From: JACCZX01 sp963729165 | Lineage (GTDB): Bacteria; Pseudomonadota; Gammaproteobacteria; Burkholderiales; Burkholderiaceae_F | Length of the DNA stretch: 64,000 bases | Assembly (NCBI GenBank): GCA_963729165.1 | Contig: CAVSMM010000003.1 | Span: 122,769-186,768, forward strand | Direction: 5' to 3' | The notes under the pieces: generated by a model | What the model was told of the DNA's origin: nothing | What the model saw: only the letters and a program-made list of their open reading frames with translations | The model's database searches: none | Shown: positions 51,105-59,574 of the stretch, piece by piece | How the letters are laid out: each line of letters starts with the position of its first letter | How positions within the stretch are numbered: the stretch's first letter is position 1 | Position numbers and translations under genes: made by a program

Positions 51105-52670
51105 ATGAAGAAACTTATGGTCATGCTCCTCGCTGCAGGAGCGTTTGCAATCGGATCACTGTCGCCCACGGTGGCGGTTGCTCAGTACGAAAATCCAAAA
51201 CCTGGCGAAGCGGCGAAGGCCGCGGCCGCGGCACCGGCAAAGTCTGAAGCGGTTGCTCCGGCAAAGTCTGACGCTGCGGCACCTGCGCCCGCGGTCGCGC
51301 AAGCGCCCGCTGATCCCGCGGCCGCGCCAGCCGAGGCGCCGAAGCCGCCTAATATCAACAAGGGCGACACCGCGTTCATGTACGCGGCGACGATGATGGT
51401 CATCCTGATGACCATTCCGGGACTCGCGCTGTTCTATGGAGGCCTGGTGCGCTCCAAGAACATGTTGTCGGTATTAATGCAGGTGTTCGTCACGTTTGCT
51501 CTGATCTCGATCCTCTGGATGATCTATGGCTACTCGCTGGCGTTCACCGGAGGTGGTCCGTTCTATGGCGGGCTGTCGAAGATGTTCTTGTCCGGCGTGA
51601 CGCCCGAATCTGCCGCGGCGACGTTTAGCAAGGACACCTACATCCCGGAGCTGATGTTCGTCGCGTTCCAGTGCACCTTTGCTGCGATTACCTGCGCGCT
51701 GATCGTTGGCGCGTACGCGGAACGCATGAAGTTTTCCGCGGTGCTGCTGTTCATGGCGCTGTGGTTCACGTTCAGCTATCTGCCGATGGCGCATATGGTT
51801 TGGTACTGGGACGGCCCTGACGCGATCAAGGATGCGGCCACGCAAACGGCCGTCGGCGAAGCTGCCGGCTGGCTGTGGGCCAAGGGCGCGCTCGATTTCG
51901 CAGGCGGCACCGTCGTGCACATCAACGCGGGTATTGCCGGCCTAGTCGCCGCTTACGTGCTTGGCAAGCGAATCGGCTACGGACGTGAATCGATGGCTCC
52001 GCACAACTTGACGTTGACGATGGTCGGTGCAGCGATGCTGTGGGTGGGCTGGTTCGGATTCAACGCCGGTTCCAACCTCGAAGCCAACGGTGTCGCGGCG
52101 ATGGCATTCGTCAACACGCTGTTCGCAACCGCCGCCGCCGTGCTGACGTGGACGTTTGCCGAGTGGATGATCAAGGGCAAGCCGTCGATGCTGGGCGCAG
52201 CGTCCGGTGCGGTCGCGGGTCTGGTGGCGATTACGCCGGCGTGCGGATTCGTTGGCGTGATCGGCGGCGTCATCATCGGTGCAGTGGCCGGCGGCGCTTG
52301 CTTCTGGGGCGTCAGTGGCTTGAAGAAGATGCTGGGCGCGGATGACGCACTCGATGTATTCGGCGTGCATGGCGTCGGTGGCATCACCGGCGCGTTGCTG
52401 ACGGGCGTTTTCGCTTCGCCATCGCTCGGCGGCCTCGGCATCTGCAACTATGTCACCAACAAGTGCGGCGACCCTGCTGACTTTCCTGGCATCGGTGCGC
52501 AGGTGTGGATCCAGTTGCAAGCCGTGCTGACCGCAATTGTTCTATCGGCCGTCGTTTCGTTCGTTGCGCTGCTGATCGTCAAGATGGTCATTGGCGTCAG
52601 GGTCAACGAAGAGGAAGAGCGCGAGGGTCTCGATACGACTTATCACGGCGAATCGGCGTACAAGATGTAG
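51105..52670 (+). CDS. amtB: Ammonium transporter AmtB with an N-terminal signal and Ala/Pro linker
   Basis: Ammonium channel, 521 residues from the ATG at 51105 (preceded by GAGGATGA). A signal peptide (MKKLMVMLLAAGAFAIGSLS) is followed by a periplasmic linker of about 70 residues rich in Ala, Pro and Lys with two repeats of APAKSxA. Then eleven membrane helices: NKGDTAFMYAATMMVILMTI, ALFYGGLVRSKNMLSVLMQV, AFQCTFAAITCALIVGAYAE. The twin His are in FAGGTVVHINAGIAGLVAAY and LDVFGVHGVGGITGALLTGV. The charged C-terminal tail (EEEEREGLDTTYHGESAY) is the site where GlnK docks. It starts 16 bases after glnK. Confidence 0.95.
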   Translation: MKKLMVMLLAAGAFAIGSLSPTVAVAQYENPKPGEAAKAAAAAPAKSEAVAPAKSDAAAPAPAVAQAPADPAAAPAEAPKPPNINKGDTAFMYAATMMVILMTIPGLALFYGGLVRSKNMLSVLMQVFVTFALISILWMIYGYSLAFTGGGPFYGGLSKMFLSGVTPESAAATFSKDTYIPELMFVAFQCTFAAITCALIVGAYAERMKFSAVLLFMALWFTFSYLPMAHMVWYWDGPDAIKDAATQTAVGEAAGWLWAKGALDFAGGTVVHINAGIAGLVAAYVLGKRIGYGRESMAPHNLTLTMVGAAMLWVGWFGFNAGSNLEANGVAAMAFVNTLFATAAAVLTWTFAEWMIKGKPSMLGAASGAVAGLVAITPACGFVGVIGGVIIGAVAGGACFWGVSGLKKMLGADDALDVFGVHGVGGITGALLTGVFASPSLGGLGICNYVTNKCGDPADFPGIGAQVWIQLQAVLTAIVLSAVVSFVALLIVKMVIGVRVNEEEEREGLDTTYHGESAYKM

Positions 52671-52702
52671 AGCAAGCGCGTGCGCGACATCGCGCGCTTG
52701 CT
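52671..52702 (+). terminator. Hairpin directly after the amtB stop
   Basis: AGCAAGCGCG, 12-base loop, CGCGCTTGCT: a perfect 10-bp stem that begins at the base after the stop codon. No T tract; likely acts with the second terminator 75 bases on. Confidence 0.5.
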
Positions 52703-52776
52703 TGTAGAGGTTGTGTCTCCCTAGCTCGCCGGATCGCATTTGCGGTCCACGTACCGAACGTACAGGCGGACTTTCA

Positions 52777-52806
52777 GGGCACCTCATTGCGAGGTGCCCT
52801 TTTTTT
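52777..52806 (+). terminator. Intrinsic terminator of the nitrogen operon
   Basis: GGGCACCTC, 5-base loop, GAGGTGCCC, then seven T. Textbook Rho-independent terminator, and its T tract runs into the -35 hexamer of the next promoter. Confidence 0.92.
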
Positions 52807-52832
52807 GGCAATCCCCAAGTGCAAGTTACACT
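52805..52832 (+). promoter_or_regulatory. Sigma-70 promoter for the transglutaminase-like gene
   Basis: TTGGCA, 16 bases, TACACT. The -35 begins within the T tract of the preceding terminator. The string AGTGCAAGTTACACTGGCT around the -10 recurs with two changes at 53557-53575. Confidence 0.6.
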
Positions 52833-52868
52833 GGCTGCCGGTCTCGAGTCATTGGCCGTCACTCCACT

Positions 52869-53543
52869 TTGAAGCGCACGTCGCTACGCCGCATTGCCAG
52901 GCGCGAAGACTTGGCGTTGACGGCTTCCGAATTCGCAGTTCTGCGGCGGCTGACAACGCCGCAGAAGATTCAGACATTTCTGAATGCGATTCCGATCAAT
53001 CACGAGCTCGATGGCGAGACGATCCACTCCGTTCGTTCGGTCATACGGCATCGGCGTGCCCACTGTATTGAAGGTGCGATGTTTGCCGCCTGCGCGTTGT
53101 GGGTGCACGGCGAGCCGCCGCTCGTCATGCATCTCGACTGTTCATTGAGCGACTATCCGCACGTAGTGGCGCTGTTTCGTCGCGGAATTTGCTGGGGCGC
53201 GATCTCGAAGACCAATGGCGCGGTATTGCGGTATCGCGATCCGATCTACCGCAGCCTGCGCGAGCTCGCGCTGTCATATTTCCATGAGTACAGCGACCGG
53301 CGCGGGCAAAAAACGCTTCGTAGTTATTCGGCTGCCTTCGACATGCGGCGCGTCGAGCCAGCACTGTGGGTGGCAAACGGTGACAACTGCCAGGAGGTCG
53401 AAGACCGGCTGGCGGGCTTGCGCCATACCCGACTGATCTCCGTGCGCCAGGAGCGGTTGTTGGCGAAGCGCGACCCATTTGAACGTAGAGCGTCGAAGCT
53501 CGTTGAGTACGCGCCGCCGAAGCCGAAGCGGAGGAAACGCTAA
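52869..53543 (+). CDS. Transglutaminase-like (papain-fold) protein, function unknown
   Basis: About 224 residues from a TTG start at 52869, chosen because it is the first plausible start after the promoter; earlier in-frame codons lie in the terminator. The Cys-His-Asp plan of transglutaminase-like proteins can be seen: Cys in RHRRAHCIEGAMFAACALWV, an acidic or His strand VMHLDCSLSDYPHVVALFRR and ICWGAISKTNGAVLRYRDPI. The tail is very basic (PPKPKRRKR). No signal peptide. The substrate cannot be told. It lies between the nitrogen operon and gshA with its own promoter. Confidence 0.6.
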   Translation: MKRTSLRRIARREDLALTASEFAVLRRLTTPQKIQTFLNAIPINHELDGETIHSVRSVIRHRRAHCIEGAMFAACALWVHGEPPLVMHLDCSLSDYPHVVALFRRGICWGAISKTNGAVLRYRDPIYRSLRELALSYFHEYSDRRGQKTLRSYSAAFDMRRVEPALWVANGDNCQEVEDRLAGLRHTRLISVRQERLLAKRDPFERRASKLVEYAPPKPKRRKR

Positions 53544-53556
53544 GTCGACGTACAAG

Positions 53557-53575
53557 AGTGCGAGTTACACTGGCC
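53557..53575 (+). promoter_or_regulatory. Candidate -10 region for gshA, repeated element
   Basis: AGTGCGAGTTACACTGGCC with -10 TACACT at 53566-53571, nearly identical to the element at 52818-52836. The -35 (GTCGAC at 53544-53549) is weak. Both copies lie 30-37 bases before a start codon. Confidence 0.5.
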
Positions 53576-53601
53576 GGCGTTTTTTCGTGAGCGAGTGAAA
53601 A

Positions 53602-54960
53602 GTGCCGGATCCAGCCGTTCCTCACCCAGCCGTGCCGCACCTGCTGACCGCGCAAACCGGGCCGTTGCTGCAGCTGGAGCAGCGCATCCTGGAATCGTTG
53701 CCGGCGATTGAACGCTGGTTCCGGCTGCAGTGGCAGGATCACACGCCGCCCTTTTACGGCTCGGTTGATCTTCGCAATGCCGGTTTCAAGCTTGCCCCTG
53801 TCGACATGAATCTGTTCCCCGGAGGTTTCAACAACCTTTCCGAGCAGATGCTGCCGACGGCTGTGCAGGCAGCACAAACTGCGATCGATCGAATCTGTCC
53901 CGATGCGCGCAATCTGTTGCTGATTCCGGAGCGGCATACGCGTAACCAGTTTTATCTGACCAACGTTGCGCGGCTGGTGCGCATCCTGCGCCAAACCGGG
54001 CTTGAAGTTCGAGTCGGTTCGCTGGCAGAGGACATTGCTCAGCCAACGCCGATTGAGCTCGAAGAGGGCGAGCACCTGCTGCTCGAGCCACTGGTCCGCG
54101 AAGGTGACCACTTAGGCGTCCAAGGATTTAGTCCGTGTGCGATTTTGCTGAACAACGATCTGTCGTCCGGCATCCCACCGATTTTGCGCGGGCTCGACGA
54201 TCAGATCGTGATACCTCCGCTACAGGCCGGCTGGGCGGTGCGGCGAAAGTCGAATCACTTCGCCGCGTACGACCAGATCGCCGACGAGTTTGCGCAGATG
54301 CTCGGCTTCGATCCCTGGTTCATCAACCCGTATTTCGGGCGCTGCGGCGAGGTCAACTTCCACGAACGCTCCGGCGAAGAGTGTCTCGCGACCAATGTCG
54401 ATTTCGTGCTCGAGCGGATGCGCGAGAAGTATCGTGAGCACGGCATTACCGATACTCCATACGTCGTGGTCAAGGCCGATGCCGGCACCTATGGAATGGG
54501 TGTGATGACGGTGCGCGATGCCTCCGAAGTGCGCGGATTGAATCGCAAGCAGCGCAACAAAATGGCGGTCGTCAAGGAAGGGCTTGAAGTTACCGAAGTC
54601 ATCATTCAGGAAGGCGTGCCGACGCGCGAGAACGTCGACGGCGCGGCTGCCGAACCGGTCGTCTACATGATCGACCGTTACGTCGTGGGCGGCTTTTATC
54701 GCGTGCACACCGAACGTGGGCCCGATCAGAACCTGAACGCGCCGGGAATGCACTTTGTGCCGCTGGCGTTTTCCGACAGCTGCAATCTGCCTGACTGCAG
54801 CGCACAGGCGGGCGACAGTGCGACTAACCGCTTCTATTCTTACGGCGTGATCGCGCGTCTCGCTTTGCTGGCCGCCGCGATCGAGCTCGAGGTTACGGCG
54901 TCGAAACTACTCGACGTACCTGCGCCATCGGCGGTGCTTGCCGCTGCGATCGCGGGATAA
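53602..54960 (+). CDS. gshA: Glutamate-cysteine ligase (proteobacterial GshA type)
   Basis: First step of glutathione synthesis, 452 residues, GTG start. It belongs to the GshA form found with gshB in Betaproteobacteria rather than the E. coli type. Marks: FYGSVDLRNAGFKLAPVDMN, LFPGGFNNLSEQMLPTAVQA, LIPERHTRNQFYLTNVARLV, ILLNNDLSSGIPPIL, PWFINPYFGRCGEVNFHERS and VVVKADAGTYGMGVMTVRDA, the last like an ATP-grasp loop. The frame is clean. It begins a run gshA-gshB-EIIA-HPr-EI. Confidence 0.92.
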   Translation: MPDPAVPHPAVPHLLTAQTGPLLQLEQRILESLPAIERWFRLQWQDHTPPFYGSVDLRNAGFKLAPVDMNLFPGGFNNLSEQMLPTAVQAAQTAIDRICPDARNLLLIPERHTRNQFYLTNVARLVRILRQTGLEVRVGSLAEDIAQPTPIELEEGEHLLLEPLVREGDHLGVQGFSPCAILLNNDLSSGIPPILRGLDDQIVIPPLQAGWAVRRKSNHFAAYDQIADEFAQMLGFDPWFINPYFGRCGEVNFHERSGEECLATNVDFVLERMREKYREHGITDTPYVVVKADAGTYGMGVMTVRDASEVRGLNRKQRNKMAVVKEGLEVTEVIIQEGVPTRENVDGAAAEPVVYMIDRYVVGGFYRVHTERGPDQNLNAPGMHFVPLAFSDSCNLPDCSAQAGDSATNRFYSYGVIARLALLAAAIELEVTASKLLDVPAPSAVLAAAIAG

Positions 54961-54997
54961 CCGTCGCTTCATCGCTGCAAGCTAGGCGGCAGAACGC

Positions 54998-55954
54998 ATG
55001 GCGTTAACTTGGCTGTTTATCGTCGATCCGCTCGACCGCCTGAAGGAGTACAAGGATTCGACAGTTGCGATGATGCGCGAGGCTGCGCGCCGCGGTCACA
55101 TCGTGCACGCCGGCACGCCGGCCGATCTATGGTTCGACAGTCACGATGGCCTGGTGCGCATGCAGTCGCACCAGCTGCAGATCACGCAACAACCCGAGCC
55201 GTGGTACGTCGACCAGGGCGTGCGCGATCATCCGCTGAATTTTTACGACGCGGTGCTGATGCGCAAGGATCCGCCGTTCGATGTCGAGTTCCTTAACACG
55301 ACGCTGTTGCTGTCGCGCGCGGTGGCACAGGGCGCGCGCGTGATCAACGATCCGCAGGCACTGCGCGATCACAATGAAAAGCTGGCCGTACTGGAGTTCC
55401 CGCAATATTCGGTGCCGACGCTCGTGACACGCAGCATCCCGGGCATTCGAACGTTCTGGGCCGAGCACGGTGACATCATCGTCAAGCCGATCGACGGCAT
55501 GGGCGGCGCCGGCGTGTTCCGCTTGAAGCCGGGCGATTTGAACGCCGGCTCGATTCTCGAAGCCGTCACGCAGCAAGGTGAGCGCACGGTAATGGCGCAG
55601 CAATTTATTCCTGAAATCAGCGAAGGCGACAAGCGCATACTGGTCATCGGCGGTGAGCCGGTGCCTTACTGCCTCGCACGTATTCCCGCGCCTGGCGAAA
55701 CGCGCGGCAACCTTGCCGCGGGCGGCAACGGCAGAGCACAGCCGCTGACGAAGCACGACGAGACGATCGCGCGTGCGGTGGGGCGAATGCTGCTCCCGCG
55801 CGGGTTGATGCTGCTTGGACTCGACGTGATCGGCGATCATCTGACCGAGATCAACGTCACCAGCCCAACATGCTTCGTGGAAATTGCGGGGCAGGCAGGG
55901 TTTAACGTTGCCGGCATGTTCATGGATGAGCTCGAGAAGCTCGTGAAGAAGTAA
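54998..55954 (+). CDS. gshB: Glutathione synthase
   Basis: Joins glycine to gamma-glutamylcysteine using ATP; 318 residues, ATP-grasp fold. Marks: WLFIVDPLDRLKEYKDSTVA, YDAVLMRKDPPFDVEFLNTT, NDPQALRDHNEKLAVLEFPQ, IIVKPIDGMGGAGVFRLKPG, GDKRILVIGGEPVPYCLARI and LTEINVTSPTCFVEI. Its stop TAA overlaps the ATG of the next gene (TAATG). Confidence 0.96.
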   Translation: MALTWLFIVDPLDRLKEYKDSTVAMMREAARRGHIVHAGTPADLWFDSHDGLVRMQSHQLQITQQPEPWYVDQGVRDHPLNFYDAVLMRKDPPFDVEFLNTTLLLSRAVAQGARVINDPQALRDHNEKLAVLEFPQYSVPTLVTRSIPGIRTFWAEHGDIIVKPIDGMGGAGVFRLKPGDLNAGSILEAVTQQGERTVMAQQFIPEISEGDKRILVIGGEPVPYCLARIPAPGETRGNLAAGGNGRAQPLTKHDETIARAVGRMLLPRGLMLLGLDVIGDHLTEINVTSPTCFVEIAGQAGFNVAGMFMDELEKLVKK

Positions 55955-56355
55955 TGGTTGGAATACTGGTGATCGCTCACGCGCCCTTGGCGAGTGCGCT
56001 CAGTAAATGCGCCGAGCACGTTTACGCGTGCGAGCCGAATGCGCGGCGCGAACTGCGCGCGCTCGATGTCGAGGGCAGTGCAGACCTCGCGAACACCGTG
56101 GCCCAAGCGCGTGAGCTCGTGCGGGAGGTTGATCGCGGTGAAGGCGTACTGATACTGACCGACGCTTTCGGTGCAACGCCGGGCAACGTCGCTGCGAGAC
56201 TAGCGGAGTCGGAGCGCGTCGCGGTGCTTGCGGGTGTGAATCTTCCAATGTTGCTGCGCGCGGTTTGCTATCGCGGGGGCGTGCTTGAAGAGGTTGCGGA
56301 AAAAGCGCTCGCGGGTGGCCAGCAGGGAATGCTGCAGGTCAGCGGCGCGCGATGA
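55954..56355 (+). CDS. PTS mannose/fructose-type EIIA component
   Basis: A 133-residue EIIA domain that accepts phosphate from HPr. The active His9 lies in VGILVIAHAPLASAL; GVLILTDAFGATPGNVAARL and LAGVNLPMLLRAVCYRG are typical. No EIIB or EIIC genes follow, so this looks like a regulatory rather than a sugar-transporting PTS. It overlaps ptsH in ATGA. Confidence 0.92.
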   Translation: MVGILVIAHAPLASALSKCAEHVYACEPNARRELRALDVEGSADLANTVAQARELVREVDRGEGVLILTDAFGATPGNVAARLAESERVAVLAGVNLPMLLRAVCYRGGVLEEVAEKALAGGQQGMLQVSGAR

Positions 56356-56624
56356 TCAGCAAAAACTTCACGATCAACAACAAGCTCGGCCTTCATGCGC
56401 GTCCGTCGGCGCAGTTGACACAGATCGCCGGACGCTATGAAAGCGAAGTGTTTATCGCCAAGAGTGGACGGCGCGTGAATGCCAAGTCGATCATGGGCGT
56501 GATGATGCTGGCCGCCGGGCCCGGTTCAACGGTAACGGTCGATGCTGAAGGGCCCGATGAGCAGGCGGCGCTCGATGCGATTGGTGCGCTGATTTCGTCG
56601 GGCTTTGGCGAAGTGCATGGCTAA
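56352..56624 (+). CDS. ptsH: Phosphocarrier protein HPr
   Basis: A 90-residue phosphocarrier. His15 is in NKLGLHARPSAQLTQIAG; Ser46, the site used by HPr kinase, is in VNAKSIMGVMMLAAGPGS. Both control sites are intact. The stop overlaps the start of ptsI by 8 bases. Confidence 0.96.
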   Translation: MISKNFTINNKLGLHARPSAQLTQIAGRYESEVFIAKSGRRVNAKSIMGVMMLAAGPGSTVTVDAEGPDEQAALDAIGALISSGFGEVHG

Positions 56625-58434
56625 GGAAGGCAAAGTTGCCGAGCGCCGTCGCGGCTCGCTCGCCGGTAGCGGCGTCACGAACGGAATCGCCGTCGGCCGT
56701 GCGCATCTGCTCGCCCCGTCGGAGCTCGACGTTCGGCAGTACACGATCGAGCGGCGTGACGTGCTGCATGAGATCGGCCGGCTGACCACTGCATTCAGCG
56801 TCGTGCGTCAAGAGCTCGACGAACTCAAGGCGGGCATCGCACCCAATGCACCGAGCGAGGTGCGCGCGTTTCTTGATCTGCATCGACTGATTCTCGGCGA
56901 TGCCCTGCTCGCCGATGCGCCGCGCGATCTGATTCGCAGCCGACTGATCAACGCTGAATGGGCGCTGACGATTCAGCTCGAGCAGCTGGTCAAGCAGTTC
57001 GATGCGATCGATGACGAATATCTGCGCGAGCGCTCGACCGACGTGCGGCAGGTGGTCGAGCGCGTGATCAACGCGCTGGCCGGCGGTCGGCCCACGCGCG
57101 TCGCGTTCACCAAGCAGCTTGCGCCGGGCGAGCGCCTGATATTGATTGCCCAGGACCTCGCCCCCGCCGACGTCCTGCACTTGAAGGATCGTGCCGATGT
57201 CGATCTGGCTGGATTCGTGACCGAGCTCGGCGGTCCGACATCGCACACCGCAATTCTCGCGCGCAGCCTTGGCCTTCCAGCGGTGGTCGGTGCCGAAAAT
57301 GCGCGCAGCACGATCGAGGAAGGCGACCTCGTGGTCATCGATGCCGACTTCGACGCGGTGATCGTCAATCCGAGCGACGAAGAGCTCGCAGAATTCGACC
57401 GGCGAGTCCGGGACGAAACCGAGCATCGGGTTCAGTTGCGCAAGCTCAAAGGCAAGATTGCGCGCACGCGCGATGGCATCGCGATCGAACTGCAAGCGAA
57501 CATCGAACTGCCCGAAGACGCACGCGACGCGCTTGAAGCGGGGGCCGACGGCATCGGCCTGTTTCGCTCCGAGTTTCTGTTCATGGATCGTGACGAGCTG
57601 CCGACCGAGGACGAGCAGTACGAGGCGTACGCCAGAGTTGCGCGAGCCATGAAAGGCAAGCCGGTCGTGATCCGCACGCTCGACATCGGCGCCGACAAAG
57701 TGTTGAACGAAGCGGCGCGCGAGACGCTGGGAATGGGACGTGGCGCTCCGCGCCCGGAGTCGAATCCTGCGCTCGGCTTGCGCGCGATCCGCTATTGCCT
57801 GGCATATCCCGAGTTGTTCTTGACTCAGCTGCGCGCGATCCTGCGGGCGTCCGAGGTCGGCACCGTTCGCATCTTGGTGCCGATGCTGGCGCACATTCAC
57901 GAAGTCGAGCAGGCGCTTGCATTTGTTGCGCAGGCCAAGCAGCAGTTGCGCGAGAAAAAGCGCAAGTACGATGGCCGCGTGCAAATCGGCGGCATGGTCG
58001 AAGTGCCCGCCGCGGCGCTTTCAGTGCCGCAACTGGTCAAGAAGCTTAAGTTTCTGTCAATCGGCACCAACGATCTGATTCAGTACACGCTTGCAATCGA
58101 TCGCGCGGATTCGAGCGTTGCCCACTTGTACGATCATCTGCACCCGGCGGTGCTGCGGTTGATTGCGTATACGATCAAGGAGTGCAAGAGGGCCAGGTCG
58201 CCGGTGTCGATCTGCGGTGAGCTTGCCGGCGAATTGGAAATGACTGAGCTGCTGCTCGGCATGGGTCTGCGCCAATACTCGATGCACCCGTCGCAGATCC
58301 TGCCGCTCAAGGAACGGCTGTTCACGCTGTCGACGAAAGATTCCGCACGACTGGCTACGCGAGTGTTGCGGCAGTCGGATCCGGTGAAAATCAAAGCCTC
58401 GCTCGTGCGCGCTACGAGCCTGAACAAGGCATAG
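56617..58434 (+). CDS. ptsI: Phosphoenolpyruvate-protein phosphotransferase (PTS enzyme I)
   Basis: Takes phosphate from PEP and passes it to HPr; 605 residues. The active His210 is in ELGGPTSHTAILARSLGLPA. The PEP-binding barrel has ADGIGLFRSEFLFMDRDELP, VIRTLDIGADKVLNE, NPALGLRAIRYCLAYPELFL, LSIGTNDLIQYTLAIDRADS and SPVSICGELAGELEMTELLL with the catalytic Cys. The ATG at 56617 is chosen over a TTG 12 bases upstream. The frame is clean. Confidence 0.96.
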   Translation: MAKEGKVAERRRGSLAGSGVTNGIAVGRAHLLAPSELDVRQYTIERRDVLHEIGRLTTAFSVVRQELDELKAGIAPNAPSEVRAFLDLHRLILGDALLADAPRDLIRSRLINAEWALTIQLEQLVKQFDAIDDEYLRERSTDVRQVVERVINALAGGRPTRVAFTKQLAPGERLILIAQDLAPADVLHLKDRADVDLAGFVTELGGPTSHTAILARSLGLPAVVGAENARSTIEEGDLVVIDADFDAVIVNPSDEELAEFDRRVRDETEHRVQLRKLKGKIARTRDGIAIELQANIELPEDARDALEAGADGIGLFRSEFLFMDRDELPTEDEQYEAYARVARAMKGKPVVIRTLDIGADKVLNEAARETLGMGRGAPRPESNPALGLRAIRYCLAYPELFLTQLRAILRASEVGTVRILVPMLAHIHEVEQALAFVAQAKQQLREKKRKYDGRVQIGGMVEVPAAALSVPQLVKKLKFLSIGTNDLIQYTLAIDRADSSVAHLYDHLHPAVLRLIAYTIKECKRARSPVSICGELAGELEMTELLLGMGLRQYSMHPSQILPLKERLFTLSTKDSARLATRVLRQSDPVKIKASLVRATSLNKA

Positions 58435-58452
58435 CTCTATCCAGAGGCTGCT

Positions 58453-58575
58453 TTAGGGGCTTATGAACAGGCGGAGCACGAAGGCCAGCGCTGCGACGAC
58501 GGCCACACCGCCGGCCCACAAGATCGCGAACCAGATCAGACGGCGGGCCAACTGCGGCCTGTCAATGGTAACCAT
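58453..58575 (-). CDS. DUF2474 small membrane protein downstream of cydB
   Basis: A 40-residue protein (starts MVTIDRPQLARRLIWFAILW) with one membrane helix and a short tail ending LFISP. Small DUF2474 proteins of this kind often follow CIO-type cydAB and are thought to be accessory subunits, by analogy with CydX. Its start overlaps the cydB stop by 14 bases, which supports expression. Last gene of the leftward run. Confidence 0.8.
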   Translation of the reverse strand: MVTIDRPQLARRLIWFAILWAGGVAVVAALAFVLRLFISP

Positions 58576-59572
58576 GCGCACTAGTTACCTTGCCGCGGAA
58601 TAGCCAGTACACGTAACCGGTGTAGATAAGAATCAGCGGCAGAAGAAACAGTGTGCCGATCAGCAAAAACATCTGCGAAGCGGGCGCCGTCGCAGCCTGC
58701 CAGATTGTGATGCTTGGCGGCACGATATGCGGCCACAGGCTGATGCAGAGGCCAACGTAAGAAAGTAGAAATAGTCCGAGCGCGCATAAAAACGGCGCCA
58801 ACTCCTCGCGCCGCTGTAGCGCGCTGAAAAATCGCCACGCGAGCAACAGCACGAGGATCGGCACGGGCGCCGCGAAGAGCATGGCGGGCCAGCTAAACCA
58901 CCGCGCACGAAAAGCCTCCTGCAAAAATGGCATCGCGATCGACACGATCGCGATAAACGCGAGCGTTGCCAGCCCGAGTGTTCTCGCCAGTGTGCGAAAG
59001 CGCGCCTGCAGTTCGCCGTCCGTTTTCCAGATAAGCCAGCAGGCACCAAGCAGTCCATAACCCGCAACGAGCGCGAGGCCGGTCAGCACGCTAAACGGCG
59101 TCAGCCAGTCCCACCAACCGCCTGCGTAAGCGCGTCCCTCGACACGTATTCCCTGCACCAATGCACCGAGGCAAATTCCTTGGAAGAACGCGGCCGCGTA
59201 GCTACCCCAGGAAAACGATCTGTCCCAGCGCAGACGTGGTCGCTCACCCTCAACGCGAAACCGCATCTCGAACGCGACACCGCGAAACACGAGTGCGATC
59301 AGCATCAGTATCAACGGCATATAGAGCGCAGGGAAGATCGTTGCATAGGCGAGCGGGAACACGGCAAACAGGCCGCCGCCGCCGAGGACCAGCCAGGTCT
59401 CATTACCGTCCCACACCGGCGCCACCGAGTTGACCATCACATCGCGCTCTGCGCGTCCGCGTACCGCCGGAAAAAGGATGCCTACACCGAGGTCGAAGCC
59501 GTCCATGCAAACGTAAAGGAACACCGCAGTTGCAATGAGAAACGCCCAGATCAAAGTCAGGTCAAGTGGCAT
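58562..59572 (-). CDS. cydB: Cytochrome bd ubiquinol oxidase subunit II (CIO-type CydB)
   Basis: Membrane subunit of a quinol oxidase, 336 residues. Marks: IWAFLIATAVFLYVCMDGFD, LGVGILFPAV, NSVAPVWDGNETWLVLGGGG, FAVFPLAYATIFPALYMPLI and FQGICLGALVQGIRVEGRAY. It starts 2 bases after cydA ends. The short form fits the cyanide-insensitive oxidase branch. Confidence 0.95.
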   Translation of the reverse strand: MPLDLTLIWAFLIATAVFLYVCMDGFDLGVGILFPAVRGRAERDVMVNSVAPVWDGNETWLVLGGGGLFAVFPLAYATIFPALYMPLILMLIALVFRGVAFEMRFRVEGERPRLRWDRSFSWGSYAAAFFQGICLGALVQGIRVEGRAYAGGWWDWLTPFSVLTGLALVAGYGLLGACWLIWKTDGELQARFRTLARTLGLATLAFIAIVSIAMPFLQEAFRARWFSWPAMLFAAPVPILVLLLAWRFFSALQRREELAPFLCALGLFLLSYVGLCISLWPHIVPPSITIWQAATAPASQMFLLIGTLFLLPLILIYTGYVYWLFRGKVTSAHGYH

Positions 59573-59574
59573 CG

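Noticed and set aside
53125..54111. Minus-strand open frame of 328 codons
   Set aside because: Antisense to the transglutaminase-like gene and gshA; no recognisable domain.
56491..57984. Open frame of 497 codons antisense to ptsI
   Set aside because: The plus-strand gene has all enzyme I motifs and an intact frame; the minus frame has none.
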